Assembly: GCA_039583875.1 (NCBI GenBank)
Contig: CM077149.1
Location: 22,085,194-22,149,193 of the forward strand
Direction of reading: 5' to 3'
DNA from: Platanthera guangdongensis
Lineage: Eukaryota > Streptophyta > Magnoliopsida > Asparagales > Orchidaceae
Length of the DNA stretch: 64,000 nt
This document shows positions 43,169 through 54,392 of the stretch, piece after piece (within the stretch, counting starts at the first letter, position 1; the number at the start of each line of letters is the position of its first letter). A program made the translations under genes and the position numbers. Under the pieces are notes generated by a model. The model was not told the DNA's origin. It made no database searches and saw only the letters and a program-made list of their open reading frames with translations.

Positions 43169-43866
43169 CTCCACAGATGATCAAGAATCTCTCCTTTGCC
43201 AATATGCTGCTCAAGCAGTAAGGGTATGTCATCTGGAGTAACATTTCCATACCTACAAGGTCAAACCAGGCAAAGCCACAATGAGTAAGAAAATAATTTT
43301 TCACATAAAGGTATGCAGAAAACATCACCATTAAAGTTGATACCATAAATAATAATGACATAATGAAGCATAAATTTATTACCATTGCCCGGTCACTTCT
43401 CCATTAATGCTTGAACTAAATATGATAACATTTCCAGCATACTCATGCCCACCAATGTGGGAGCAAGGGCTCACAGACACTTGACCATGAAGGTCACGTA
43501 AATTTATCTCTTCTTTAAACTTCTTAATAAGAACAGGTTCACAGACACCACATCTCGGATCTCGACTTCCATGGGAGCATACAAAGACAAAGGAACCTTT
43601 CAGGTTCTCAACTGCTCCAAGGAGCCATTGACCATCCTTAACAAGCACTTCTTCAACAAAATGATCAACATCGAAATGCGTCAAACGCCTGAACCATATT
43701 TAGAAATGCATGGTAACAAAGTATCTCCGGAAGCTATAATCAACAATTTGCTTAAATTTAGACAATGATAGTCAATTAACCTGTATCTAATCATGTCAGG
43801 AAAAATCAGTACATCTCCATTTGAGGTCTCAGTACCATCTTCTCCTTCGCATATTGTTAGGCGAGT
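43169..43866 (-). CDS. Partial host gene, sucrase/ferredoxin-like (thioredoxin-fold) family, three internal exons
   Basis: Three exons are bounded by GT-AG sites. Exon 43866-43781 reads TRLTICEGEDGTETSNGDVL. Exon 43688-43383 reads LTHFDVDHFVEEVLVKDG, FVCSHGSRDPRCGVCEPVL and PCSHIGGHEYAGNVIIFS. Exon 43252-43169 reads YGNVTPDDIPLLLEQHIGKG and ends LWR. The CSHGSRDxRCGxC and PCSHIGGHxxAGN motifs, with their Cys and His residues, identify the plant family annotated as sucrase/ferredoxin-like; these ligands are thought to bind an iron-sulfur cluster. All joins keep the frame. The N-terminal exons should lie to the right, where Copia-3 starts at 44486, and the C-terminal exon was not found. The gene may be disrupted, or Copia-3 may sit in a long intron. 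Confidence 0.87.
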
Positions 43867-44485
43867 CTGCATGTTAAGGGAAATGAATATCAATATAATA
43901 GATTGTAGAGTTAAACATTATTAACAACTTGACAAGGAAGAATACTCGACCTGTAATTAATACATACAGTAGAGGAAAACATTTTTTCACGCTTGTTTAT
44001 CAAAAAATGAAAACAATTTATCAGTTTTATATATAATCAGGCAAACCTAATTGATATTTAAGGAACGGGATCGCTTTTTCCCAACTATAAAAGCGTACAG
44101 AAAAAGGTGTACATGAACAAAAAGTCTAGAAAACTGAATATTTAGGCAGTTTTGCATCAAGTCCCCTTCATCATGAACATTCAGAAATTATGAAGAAGCG
44201 TGAATTTAAAATATATAAAAGATAATCTAGCAAATTTACTTTAAAAGAAGACCTTTAAACCATCAAAGAAGTAGTTTCAAGAAAATTTCTCCATTCTGCA
44301 TTCAGTTTGCAAAACATACGAGTTTAGTCAATATACACATTTCTCACTAAAACCAACTTACATATTCATATCATGTATCAACAAATTCCTTAAAAGAATG
44401 CTTACAACAATCAAACGCATCTTATTTGTTTTTCCTTGATAATCAACCGCATATCAGAAGGAGCCGAATAAATAAATAAAGTTAT
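43867..44485. other. AT-rich DNA upstream of the host exons
   Basis: Probably intron of the sucrase/ferredoxin-like gene: it directly precedes an acceptor (CATGCAG) on the minus strand. No further exon recognised. Confidence 0.5.
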
Positions 44486-44606
44486 TGTTGGAAAAAGATT
44501 TTTTTATATTTAAATTTAATATGAAATATGTAATATGTAATCCCATGTATATATATGTATATGGGCCGTCACTTGGAAATTAGAATTATTATTTTCCCTC
44601 TCAACA
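44486..44606 (+). repeat. Copia-3 5' LTR
   Basis: 121 bp, starts TGTTGGAAAAAG, ends CTCTCAACA, followed directly by the primer site TGGTATCAGAGC at 44607-44618. Confidence 0.82.
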
Positions 44607-44618
44607 TGGTATCAGAGC
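44607..44618 (+). promoter_or_regulatory. Primer binding site of Copia-3
   Basis: TGGTATCAGAGC, initiator tRNA-Met type, adjacent to the LTR. Confidence 0.92.
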
Positions 44619-45063
44619 AGCCCTAGGGTTCGTACGATCCGTCGCTTGCTCTGCGCCGTCTCCCGCGCCCGATCCGCCGTCGTCCCCCATGCCCGATCCG
44701 CCACCGCTCCACCGCCGTTCTCCACGCCCTAGGCTTCTGTCCCTCTTCCTCTCCAGTGACCGCCGCTCCACCTCTGTCCCTCTTCCTCTCCAGCGCCCGC
44801 CGCTCCACCCCGCCCCTCTTCCTCTCCAGCGCCCGCCGCTCCACCTCCGCCCGTCTTCCTCTCTTTCTCTCATGCTCTAGGGCCGCCAGTCACATGTGGT
44901 ATTGATCTCCTTGTTGTCGGCGTTCCCTTTTCCTTTTTCTCGTCATTCCTTGCCCTCTATTGGGTATGTGGGTTCTTCCCCTCTTTCAATGAGGGCAGCC
45001 CCCCTTCTTCGACATCCATTGTGATATATTTGTGTGCACTCGATTTCTGTTCGGGGTTTCTTT

Positions 45064-47100
45064 ATGCCTGGAAGCGATTCCTCTACAACAATGTCTTCCG
45101 GTGGAGCAGCTTCTCCTCCTCCGGCCTCTGTGGGATCTTGTCGTGTTAATTCCGAACACGACACTCCTCAAATCACCACTATGAAATTAGATGGTTCCAA
45201 CTACCTCCTGTGGGCTCGCTCTATCCTTCTTGCCCGCAAAAGCCGTCGGATGTTTGGCTATGTCAGTGGCCTGATGAAGTCTCCTTCGTTTGTTTCTTCT
45301 CCTGAGTCGCTTCAATGGGAGTCTGAGAAATCATTGGTGATGTCTTGGCTGCTTAATTCGATGACAGAGCTCATCGCTCGGAATTATCTCTTCTTGGATA
45401 CGGCAGCAAATATTTGGAAGCGCGTAGAGACTATCTACTCATACCGTGGTAATGCAGCTCAGATCTACCAACTTCGACGCGGGTTGTTCCTCCTGTGACA
45501 GGGTGATCGACATCCTTCTACCAATATTCGAAGTTCACTGAACTTTATCAGGAGTATGATCACTTTGATTCTTTGACCCTCGTGTCTCCAGAAGATGAGG
45601 TGTCGGTACGCGCAAGGGAAGAAATCGCATCTTCGAGTTCCTTCAAGGCTTACATCGGGATTTTGATTCGATGAGTATTCAGATCCTTGGATGCTCCCCT
45701 CTTCCTTCTTTGCCCAAGGTGTACAGCCTTGTCCAACAGGAATTCGACCGCCGCCTGACACTGCTTCCAGACTCTGCCACTAAGGGATCTGCAGTTGTCA
45801 CTCTTTCTCAGCATGGGGTTCATCCTGCTCGTGACACTAGATTGAAGTCTGCAGAGAAAGAGCACCTTATTTGTGATTATTGCGGGAAGGCCCGTCATAC
45901 TAGAGCAATGTTGCAGATGTCGATTGTCGGGGACACGTCGGTTTTGATTTTCATGTCGGTTTTTTATATATCGGAGATATTCCATATATCGGATTTTAAT
46001 ATTTAATTAATTATATTGTAATTAATTGTTATTTTTTATACATGTCACAGTACTACCTATTTTACAACCTATTAAACTTTTAAATATTAAAAGTTATATG
46101 TAACATTTAACACACACTTTAAAAATAAAAATTTGTACAACTACTGATTTAACAACCTATTACATGCAACTACTAAGTCAGCAAGGAGCAATCAATAAGG
46201 CAACAACCCACAAGGCAGGCACCATGCTATAGAACCAGCAAGTCAGCCGGCAAATAAGGCAGCAGGGAGCAAGGCAGTAGGGCAGCTGGCCAATAAGGTA
46301 GCAGGCCGCAAGGCAACAAGGTTGCATGGCAGCAGCCAGCACAACAACCAGCACAAAAAAAACAAAAAAGCGGAGCGAGAGAATGAGAGAGGGAGGAAGG
46401 GAGAAAAATGCACCAGCCGAGAGAGTACCGAGATCGAAAGCACCAGTAAGCTAGAGAGCACCAGAGAACCGGAGAGCACCAGCGAGCAGGGAGAAGAAAG
46501 AACCAGAAAGATAGAGTGTCGACAGCGTGCGAGAGAGGGAGGGCACCAGAGCACCAGAGAGCAGGGAGAAGAAAGAACCAGAGAGATTGAGTGCCGACAG
46601 CGTGCGTGAGAACGAGGGAGAGCGTCAGTGAGCAGGGAGAAGAAAGAACTAGAGAGATAGAGTGCCGACAGCACTCAAAAGAGCAAGCGAGAACACCATC
46701 GAAGAGCGTGAGGGAGAGCTAGGGCAGGAGCGGCGGAGTGAAATGAAATAAGCGGGTCGGGGGGAGTTAAAACATTGGCCGTGTTTAATAAAAAAAATTA
46801 ATTAAAAAAACAGGCATTATGTCCGCTTTTTAAGGCCGGTATATCGGTTAAAACCGACATATCGTCCGATTATTTTCAAAACGCCACGGCCAAATTTAAA
46901 ATGGTTTTGTGGTGTTTTAACTCCCAAACCTTCATGTCAGACATGTCGGCCGATATCGACAACACTGTACTAGAGATATCTGCTTCAAGCTCTATGGCTT
47001 TCCATCTGTGCAAGACGGCCTTGCACCTTGTGGTGGTCGTGGGGTTGGTCGCTCCTAGCATCATTCCTCTCTATTTAGATCGACTCACCTGCCAGACGTT
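45064..47100 (+). pseudogene. Copia-3 gag, split by hAT-2
   Basis: Start at MPGSDSSTTMSSGG (45064) or the inner MSSGG (45091). The N-terminal domain reads ITTMKLDGSNYLLWARSILL, then LVMSWLLNSMTELIARNYL. Frame is lost near 45495. The knuckle begins CDYCGKARHTR near 45872-45905, is interrupted by hAT-2, and continues ICFKLYGFPSVQDG from about 46976. Without hAT-2 and one TACTAGAG copy the CX2CX4HX4C knuckle is complete. A TAG follows near 47057. Confidence 0.84.
45906..46967. mobile_element. hAT-2, non-autonomous hAT-type element (1.06 kb) in the Copia-3 knuckle
   Basis: It is flanked by identical 8-base duplications TACTAGAG (45898-45905 and 46968-46975). The ends are CAATGTTGCAGATGTCG and, on the minus strand, CAGTGTTGTCGATATCGG. 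CAGTGTTG-type ends with an 8-base duplication are typical of hAT elements. The inside holds A/T-rich flanks and an AGAGCACCAG/GAGCAGGGAGAAGAAAG-rich repetitive middle (46430-46680). No transposase frame is seen. Confidence 0.84.
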
Positions 47101-48026
47101 GTGGAGGACACCTCAGTTCATCATTCTCTGGATTCCACCCCCCCCCCCCCACCTCCCCGGCTCTTTCTGTCTTTTTCGCTGGATGATGCATGGATCTCCT
47201 GCTGAGCAGTCCAGTTCAGACTCCTCTTCCTATGCTCACCAGGGCCCGACAGGTCCTCACTCTGCTTCCTCCATTCTATCCTCTCAGTGTATCATTGATT
47301 CCGAAGTCACGGATCACATGACTGGATCAGCCACAGGTTTTGTGTCATACACCCTTCTGTCTAGCAGAGACAAAGTAAGCATTATTAATGGATCGATATC
47401 TCCCATTGCTGGGAAGGGATCCATTCCATGCTCCTCCTTTAATCTCTCCTATGTTGTTCATGTTACTGCTTTCACTCGCAATCTTCCGTCTATTAGTCAT
47501 CTGACTAACTCTATGAATTGTTCAGTGATTTTTTTCCTACCTCTTGTCTTTTTCAGGACCTGAAGACGGGGATAGTGATTGGCTCTGGTAGACTGTGCAA
47601 CGCGTTCTATGTGTTCGATCTCTCTGCCTCCACTTCATTCAGTATCACTCCGCCTCCCAAAGTTTTGCATGTTGCTCATCCCTTTGAGTTGGATTCATGG
47701 CATTGTCGGCTGGGACATCCTCCTATCGTTATTATGAAGTTGTTGCTTCCTGATATTTCTCCTAATTTGTGTAATGGTTTTCATTGTGATGTATGTGAAC
47801 TTGCTAAACATAATCCAAGCTCTCTTCCGCTTATGTCTCCTCGTAATTCAGTTCTATTTGTTGTTATTCATACTGATGTTTGGGGGCTTGGTCCTACTGC
47901 TTCTATTTTTTGTTATTCTTGGTTTATTTCCTTCATTGATTGTTACTCACGTTGTACCTGAGTTTATTTAATAAAACATAAAAGCAATGTGTTTTATCTT
48001 TTTCAACGTTTTTATAAGATGGTCAC
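47101..48026 (+). pseudogene. Copia-3 protease and integrase start
   Basis: The protease region reads CIIDSEVTDHMTGSATGF; the D-S-G-A active site has become D-S-E-V. The integrase N-terminus reads ELDSWHCRLGHPP, then FHCDVCELAKH, followed by the core HTDVWGLGPTAS with the first catalytic Asp. A TGA in CT*VYLIKHKSN near 47959 replaces Trp. A C-run at 47139-47150 lies in the gag-protease spacer. The reading ends in FYKMV at the Gypsy-F border. Confidence 0.83.
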
Positions 48027-48814
48027 TGTTGGAGCCAAAAAAGTCACCAACTCTTCACGCATTGTCCCCGAGTAGGGAGGCCGGCAGAGGAAAAAGTGGT
48101 TCGCAAGTGGTCGGTTACTTGTCTTGCGGACGGTGTGAGCGAGTAAAAAGGGTGTGGAAAGAAAGTGTCATTGGCAGCGGCGAACACCAGACTTGACCCT
48201 CCGCGGTGAATGCCTTCCTTGCGACGGGCCTCTTGATTCACAGAAAAAAGGATTACATTAAATATTCAGACGAATACAAGGGAGAATAAGAGAGAAAACT
48301 TTACCAGACTTAGTGTCCGCACCAACAACTATGCTAATTATGGGCTAAGTCCGCCTCCCCCTCCAAAGCACCCCCGGTCCTCCTTTTATACTTGAGGATA
48401 GGCTGCGTGGGCGATTCACGAACCGACTGGCGTTTAATGTCTTATTAATCGTGATATTAAATGCACAGCCGCACGAGGTACATGAAGAATCGGATGGCGG
48501 GGACTAAAAGAAGAGACAGCACGAAACCGCGTGACACTACCTAAGTGATCAAAGAAGAAGAATCTGTGCGGGCTTGGCTGTAGCGTCCGTGTACACTCCA
48601 GACCGGGGCTTCCAAACTGCACTTCGGGAGGCCGCCTGAAGGTCGTCTGCCGACTGTCCGCATCGAACATCGTCGCGCCCCCAGGGTGTGTCCGCGGGTA
48701 CTCTGGAGTGTTCACCCGGGAGGTTGGCGAACACCGAGAGCGGTCACTTGGCAAGTAGTCTACTTCTGCTTCTGTTGGATGCTCTCCTCTGTTGTCGCAG
48801 GATTTGGGTTAACA
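48027..48814 (-). repeat. Gypsy-F 3' LTR
   Basis: On the minus strand it starts TGTTAACCC and ends GGCTCCAACA, 788 bp. A TATA-like TATAAAAGGAGG lies on the minus strand near 48382-48392. Next to its start is the purine tract ending GTTCGGGGATTA (48815-48835), matching the GCGGGGATTA tract of B and C. Its internal sequence is unlike the B and C LTRs. Confidence 0.77.
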
Positions 48815-48905
48815 TAATCCCCGAACTTTTTTGGAAGACCACGAGGGCTCCGGAAAACTAAACTGGTAACCGCAAAGACTGCGACCAAAAGCTTGTGGCG
48901 CAGGC

Positions 48906-48914
48906 CTATAAGTA
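48906..48914 (+). promoter_or_regulatory. TATA-like box of Gypsy-F aORF1
   Basis: CTATAAGTA, about 80 bases upstream of the presumed aORF1 ATG at 48993, in the same relative place as in A, B and C. Confidence 0.5.
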
Positions 48915-48992
48915 GGGCAGGTTAGCCCACCTCCTCTTCACCTTTCTTGCAAATTTGGACCATGTGAGCTTCCTCCGATGAAAATGGCCGGC

Positions 48993-49263
48993 ATGAACTA
49001 GGACGTTCTGGAAAAATGGATATCGAGGAACAGGGCTCCTACATTACGTCCTTTTGTCGGGAATCCGCCAGCTGGAACAGGTTCGCTGAAACATCTGCGG
49101 AAAGTGGTGGTCAAGAGGGCCCGCACTATCAGAAGACGGGCATCCGCTGAAAGTTCTACTTTGAAGATTAATGCGCTCGAAGGAACCCTCTGAGCGACGA
49201 TTGGCCCGGTGAGAGGGCCTATTATCCGCAACGCTGCTGGGGAAGAGGTATTGACAAAGGCGT
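48993..49263 (+). pseudogene. Gypsy-F aORF1, first part, cut by Copia-E
   Basis: From ATG 48993 the frame meets a TAG at codon 3 and a TGA near 49193 but otherwise stays open (APTLRPFVGNPPAGTGSLKH, KINALEGTL) up to 49263. Both stops could come from single C-to-T type changes. It resumes after Copia-E at 59667. Placement and the upstream TATA match aORF1 of the other elements; direct similarity is weak. Confidence 0.5.
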
Positions 49264-49609
49264 TGTTGGGTCCATTGCCCACAATTTTCCCTAGATTGGA
49301 TTTGAAGAGACATCTCCATCAACACTAAGAGCATAGTTGTATTTGATGTTGCTTGAGCTCATCATGTGCAGGATGTTCCATGGAACAAGTATAGACAGGT
49401 GGTCTAAGTGATGTGACAGGTGGTCACAAAGTGAAGATGCTGGAAAGGCAGGAAGTAGCCTAAGTGGTCAAATCAGGTAAAATCTTACCTATGTTGTGGG
49501 CTGACAGAAATCAGTATAAGTCCATAGGCGTTGAGTTATGAAGACACACTCAATGCCATACAACAAAAGGCTGTTAGTAGAACTCAGGTCAGAAATTCGT
49601 CGAACTGAG

Positions 49610-49870
49610 TTCAGAGTTCGTCGAGCTAAGATCACATCACAAAGGTTGTGAGTTGAACTTAGCCGAACTTTATAATTCGTTGAACTAAGTTCAGAGATCG
49701 TCGAGCTGAGCTCGCCATTCGTCGAGCTGAGCTCGCCTTTCGTCGAGCTGAGCTCGCCTTTCGTCGAGCTGAGCTCGCCTTTCGTCGAGCTAAAGTCACA
49801 AGCTTGGGATTCAGAATTTGTCGAGCTCAACCCACCGATCGTCGAACGCAGTTCAACACTCGTCGAACTA
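49610..49870 (+). repeat. CGTCGAGCT repeat block in Copia-E left LTR
   Basis: TTCGTCGAGCTGAGCTCGCC recurs with a 21-base period at about 49710-49800, with looser copies around it. The word is the reverse complement of the CTCGACGAA word in the solo LTR. Confidence 0.83.
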
Positions 49871-50436
49871 AAGCAAGAAGAATTGACTAAGCAAAAAGCA
49901 CTGAGACAACTGAGAAGTATGTCTCAACATAACCACTGAGACAAAGCAGCTGGAACTGCTCTAAGTCCAGAAGCGTTGAGTGAAGCAGGTTCACTCAACG
50001 CTTCTAATGAAGAAGGTAGAGTTGAGACAGTTAAGTCAGTGTTTTCAAACACAGAAAATTGGCTAACGCAAAAAACGTTGAGTGATGAAGACACACTCAA
50101 CGCTCTCAGCGTCAGAGAAGCAGGAAGATTTTGCATAAGGCAAAAGCGTTGAGACCGTTGAGAAGAAATCGCTGTGACAGAAGACTGTCTAAGCTGAGAA
50201 GAAGAAAGCGCTGAGACCGCTGAGAAGAAACCGCTGAGACAGAAGACAGTCTTAGCACAACTGCTGAGACAAGTGTTGGTCTCAGCACAACCGCTGAGAC
50301 AAGTGTGTCTCAGCTGAGAACAAGAAAGCGCTGAGACAGTAAAGCAGAAAAATGTTAAGGCAAAAAGCGCGGAGCGGAGGTTGCTCACTCAAGGCTGTCG
50401 ACGCCTAGTAAAGACAGAATCTTGTCGAAATAGTTT

Positions 50437-50646
50437 GGCGTTGAGTGATGCTCACACACTCAACGCCAAGCAGGAGCTAGTTGAATAAGCAAGTTGGCGT
50501 TGAGTGAAGCTGATTCACTCAACGCCTAGAAACAATTTTATATTTAAAGTAGTTTGGCGTTGAGTGAAAGTTACTCACTCAACGCCATGAGACAGAAAAT
50601 CTGTCTAAGTATTTTGGCGTTGAGTGATGCTTACTCACTCGACGCC
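50437..50646 (+). repeat. Four hairpin-forming repeats in Copia-E left LTR
   Basis: Units at about 50437, 50494, 50554 and 50615 have the form GGCGTTGAGTGA, a 6-8 base loop, TCACTCAACGCC, at roughly 60-base spacing. Each can fold into a 12-bp stem. The right LTR has the same set at about 57637-57848. Confidence 0.85.
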
Positions 50647-51639
50647 TATACAAATGGTAGTTGATTTTTGGCTAAGTCCACAGTTGATGACGTCAGCAAG
50701 TCAACAAGTCAACAGAATTCAAATTAGTGGCGGGATGGCTACAGTACGCGACAAATGTTGCCGCAGACCTACTGTACGGCAGTTGGCGTTAAAGCAAGTT
50801 GTTGCAGGCCATTAATTATGTGGGTCCACTGCTCAAAGATTCGTTGGCTCAAAATCAATAAAAGAAAAGAGCCGTACAGAGGAAAGCAGCGTTGGGAAGA
50901 CTTCAAGCAAATAGAAATCAAGTTAGTTCTTCTTCTCCGTCATTGTTGTGAAGCTGAAGAGCAGGAAGCTCAAGTCTACAAGTCAGAGAACAAGTTAGTT
51001 GTTGGATCAAGACCTTTAACAGCAAGATAGTTGGTGTCATTCTCACATGCACCAGCAAGCTAGTTCAGAGTATTTTCTCTGAGGGAAAAGGTAGCAGCCA
51101 AGGGCCGACCCTTGCTGCAGGTTCTTCATAGTTCCAGCAACACAAGCACCTGAAGATCTTTATCTTGAAGCTGTGAAGAGAAGAAAGCTTGAAGAAGCTG
51201 AAGGAAGACTCAGGGGACAATTCCTCAGGAGTCAAAGTTAGGGATGAATCACCTCGGCCCATGAAAGGAGCAAGAGGCAAAGCTATTCCAGTCTGCAAAG
51301 TTGAGCTGTGATTTTCTCAGCTCAGGTAGCAGCAGTTAGCTGCAGTAACTTCACTAACCAGAAGAAAAATCTCTGGTGCTGTGAAGAAGTAGTTGGGGCT
51401 GAGTTTCTGTCTCAGTTCAAGAAGTGGCAGAACATTGTTCTGCAAGTAACTTACAGCACAAGTATTAAGTTGTTGTGGAAGTAGTTAGAACTAAGTATAT
51501 CTTAGTTCAGTGAAGGTTGACTCAGGAAATAATTTCCTGTAGTCATTGTTGGGCTGAGTCTATCTCAGTCAAGTTGCTTGACACAGAGAAATATCTCTTG
51601 TGTCAAGAATATCCATCAACCCACCTTCATCTTGTAGGA

Positions 51640-52180
51640 TTCAGTTCACCTAAATCTTAGTGGTAGGTGACTAATTAGTCACTGAGGTAGGTGCCCTGCT
51701 GGGGTACTAAGGTAGGTGCCCTGCTGGGATACTGAGGTAGGTGCCCTGCTGGGGTACTGAGGTAGGATCCAAGTGTGGATCTGAGCCGTAGGGTTTAATT
51801 GTCTGAGGTAGGAGAGTGTTGATCTCTGAGTGTAGGGCATTTGTGCCTGAGGTAGGTGACAAGTTTACCACTGAGATGTAGGTGCCTGGAGGGGCACTGA
51901 GGTAGGTACCTGGAGGGGTACTGAGTTATAGGAGTGTTGCAGCACTCTGAGAGTAGGGCCTTGTGCCTAAAGTTGTAGGGCTGAAAAGCCTAAGCTGTAC
52001 GCCTTAGAGATAAGGCTGAGGTAGGTGGCTTGCGGGTCACTGAGTGTAGGAGCACTGCAGAGCTCTGAGGTAGGATCACTTGTGGATCTGAGGTAGGGCT
52101 GTCCTCCCAGCCTGAGTGTAGGGCTTAACAGCCTGAGGTAGGTGGTCTGCTGACCACTGAGTGTACGCCCTTGTGGCTGA
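51640..52180 (+). repeat. GAGGTAGG-rich array in Copia-E left LTR
   Basis: CTGAGGTAGG and related words recur every 25-35 bases. A 28-base unit with GGTGCCCTGCTGGGGTACTG is present three times here but once in the right LTR (near 58885). Confidence 0.85.
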
Positions 52181-52532
52181 GAAGTGAGTCTTGGAGGAGA
52201 CTTGGAGATCCTGCGGGATCTGTGGTGTGAGCTCTTATGAGCAGTTTGGAAGAGTTGTGTCTAGTCCAACAAGTTAGTTGGATAGGTGGGAGGGAAAGTG
52301 GATGTATACAATTGGGGAACCACTATAAATCACTGTGTTTTTTGTGGTTGTTTTCCTTTTCTTATTTACAGGTGTTAAGGACAAGCTCTAGACCACCCTA
52401 AGCTGAAAGATAAAAGAAAATAACAAGATACTATAAAGAAAGCAAAAGATAGTCTCAAAGGGACAAACAACCTATTCACCACCCCCACCCCCTATAGGTG
52501 ATTTAGCTATCATTGAAACATAGACTTTCAAG

Positions 52533-52543
52533 TGGTATCAGAG
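52533..52543 (+). promoter_or_regulatory. Primer binding site of Copia-E
   Basis: TGGTATCAGAG, two bases after the left LTR; initiator tRNA-Met type as in the other copia elements. Confidence 0.82.
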
Positions 52544-52636
52544 GGAGGTTACTCAAAAAGGACTTAACAGTCTGAGTATACCTCAAAGAATAGCTAAAAA
52601 GGTTATACTTGTGGGTTCAAAAAAGAACCACAAGGA

Positions 52637-54392
52637 ATGGAGCTCCAAGACTGCAGAAAGGAGAACTTTGAGACTTGGAAAGAAGGGGTCAAGCAAATCA
52701 TGGAAGCCTCTAATCTTGGGGTCCTTGCAACAGTTCAAAAAGGACATTTCATCCTCATGAAGGTCTCTATCAGATGCAGAAGTCCAGACTCCAAAGAGTT
52801 CAGCAGAAATGACTGAAGATAAAATCATCTTAGTAACCATGGACAATAGAGCACATCACATCATGATGAGTGTCATGGATGACTCAACCCTCATGAGAGT
52901 AGTTCATTGTCAGTCGGCCAAAGAAATGTGGGACTAACTGACTGCCTACATGGAAGGGCAAAGGAGGAAAGCGATGACAGCAACATCAGTCTGTTAGACA
53001 GTGAATCAGGACCTGAAGAAGAAGCCTTCATTAGGCTACTTGCTGGTATTGCAGCCGAAGATGAAGACCATCCAGATACCAGGATAGAGATCAGGGCCCC
53101 TCTATCACACTCAGAAAGAGATACTGAGGTGGATGAAGATATCAGTGGAGGCTGTGAGGGGATGGCTTTGACAGAAGAAGAATCCTGCCAGGATCAGCCT
53201 GGTCAAGAACAGGTACATCCTCTATCTAGCTGCTTAGGTCATGTGACCAGTCCAGATTCTGATTCATCCTCATCTAGTGATGAAGATCGCTCTGAATCTG
53301 AGGTAGATGTCAATCAATTGATTGACAAGTATGACAAAATCTTGGATGCTTTGAGAAAAAGCAAGAAGTTGGCCAAAATGCAGGCTGAGGAGATTCTCTC
53401 TCTTCAGCTAGCTACTGCCCAGCAATCTGAGACAGCTTCCTTGCTGGATCAGAAAGTGAGGGAAGTCAGGCAACTGAAGGTCATCTCAATCATCCAAATT
53501 GACACCATAAGGCAGAAGGACAAGATTATTGTGAATCTTGAAGGGAAACTCCTAAAGGAGAGAAGGGATGTGGCTGAATTCAGCAAGCCTAAAGTTGTGT
53601 TGCCATTGATAGATTCCTTCTCTCAAAAGGGTAAGGAGTTAGCAGTCAAGGGAAGCACAAGAGTTGTCCTTTCCAAAGAGAAAGGGAAAGCCCCTATAGT
53701 GCTACAGTCAACCTTTCATAAGGTAATTCTCCCTTCTCATAGGTATGACTAAGGTTGCATGCATGGTCACTGGGAGAATGGGAATTTTTCTTGTAAGTAT
53801 ACAAGAGTATCTTCCAATGGAAGAAAAAAAGGGTAGGGGAATGAGTGTCTTTAAGGCTCCCCATGAAAAAGTACAAATGGCTCATGCTGGACTATTTATA
53901 TTTGGTGTCACAGCCCCAACTCACAAGTGAAAGGCAGTGGCTTTCACTCAAGCCCATCCAGCAAGGACTCAGACCAAGGGTCAGTCTACCAGTAAGCCTA
54001 ACTTAGCTTGTTCTGATGATATAAACAGATTTTCTTCTGCAAAGAAGACAGCTGTGAATACCATTCAGGGAAATCAAAGAAAGCATGCAGAAAGAAGGAC
54101 CTTCAGTCAGATCCTTGTTGAAAGGAACCTGAAGAAAGTTGTCGTTCATCTTCCTTCTATTCAGTCAGCAATTAACCACAATGCAAGCCCTGCTCAGAAA
54201 AGAAGATATAATATTCATGAGTGTTGGTGCTATGGTAAGGTGGGACATTTTGCCCTATATTACTGGCACAATCCTTCTGTGTCTAGAGCAAGAGATAATC
54301 AACTTGTCAAAAATTCTGCATGTAGGCAAGTCAGATTTCAGGCTAACAGGAACCTAGGACCCAATACCTATTGGGGTCCTAAGGTAAGGTAA
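52637..54392 (+). pseudogene. Copia-E gag remnant
   Basis: Reading starts MELQDCRKENFETWKEGVKQ (52637). Pieces in shifting frames follow, such as MDNRAHHIMMSVMDDSTL and QSAKEMWD, which look like the copia gag domain. An open segment 52907-53752 has an acidic part (LDSESGPEEEAFIRLLAGIA), a Ser-rich DSDSSSSSDEDRSESE stretch and a coiled-coil-like region (YDKILDALRKSKKLAKMQ). A degenerate knuckle CWCYGKVGHFALYY lacks its last Cys (near 54216-54258). Gag would form the particle; this copy has several stops and shifts. Confidence 0.72.

Larger units (their letters stand above)
44486..48026 (+). mobile_element. Copia-3, Ty1/copia element, 5' part, cut by Gypsy-F and carrying hAT-2
   Basis: It starts with a short LTR and primer site, then gag, protease and the beginning of integrase. 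It is interrupted inside the integrase at 48026 by Gypsy-F; the rest must lie beyond the right edge. Its gag and protease closely resemble Copia-1. The five bases before the LTR are GTTAT; the matching duplication is off-window. Confidence 0.88.
49264..52530 (+). repeat. Copia-E left LTR
   Basis: 3267 bp. In order it contains CGTCGAGCT repeats (49610-49870), CTGAGAC repeats (50150-50340), four hairpin units (50437-50646), a GAGGTAGG-rich array (51640-52180), a TATA-like CTATAAAT at 52323-52330 and a C-rich stretch before the end. Confidence 0.92.

Noticed and set aside
42947..43174. 75-residue ORF as the final exon of the sucrase/ferredoxin-like gene
   Set aside because: It runs through the donor site after LWR and has no family motif; the sequence after the GT is AT-rich intron-like.
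46322..46609. 95-residue Glu/Arg/Ser-rich ORF
   Set aside because: Falls within the simple repetitive middle of the non-autonomous hAT-2; composition only.
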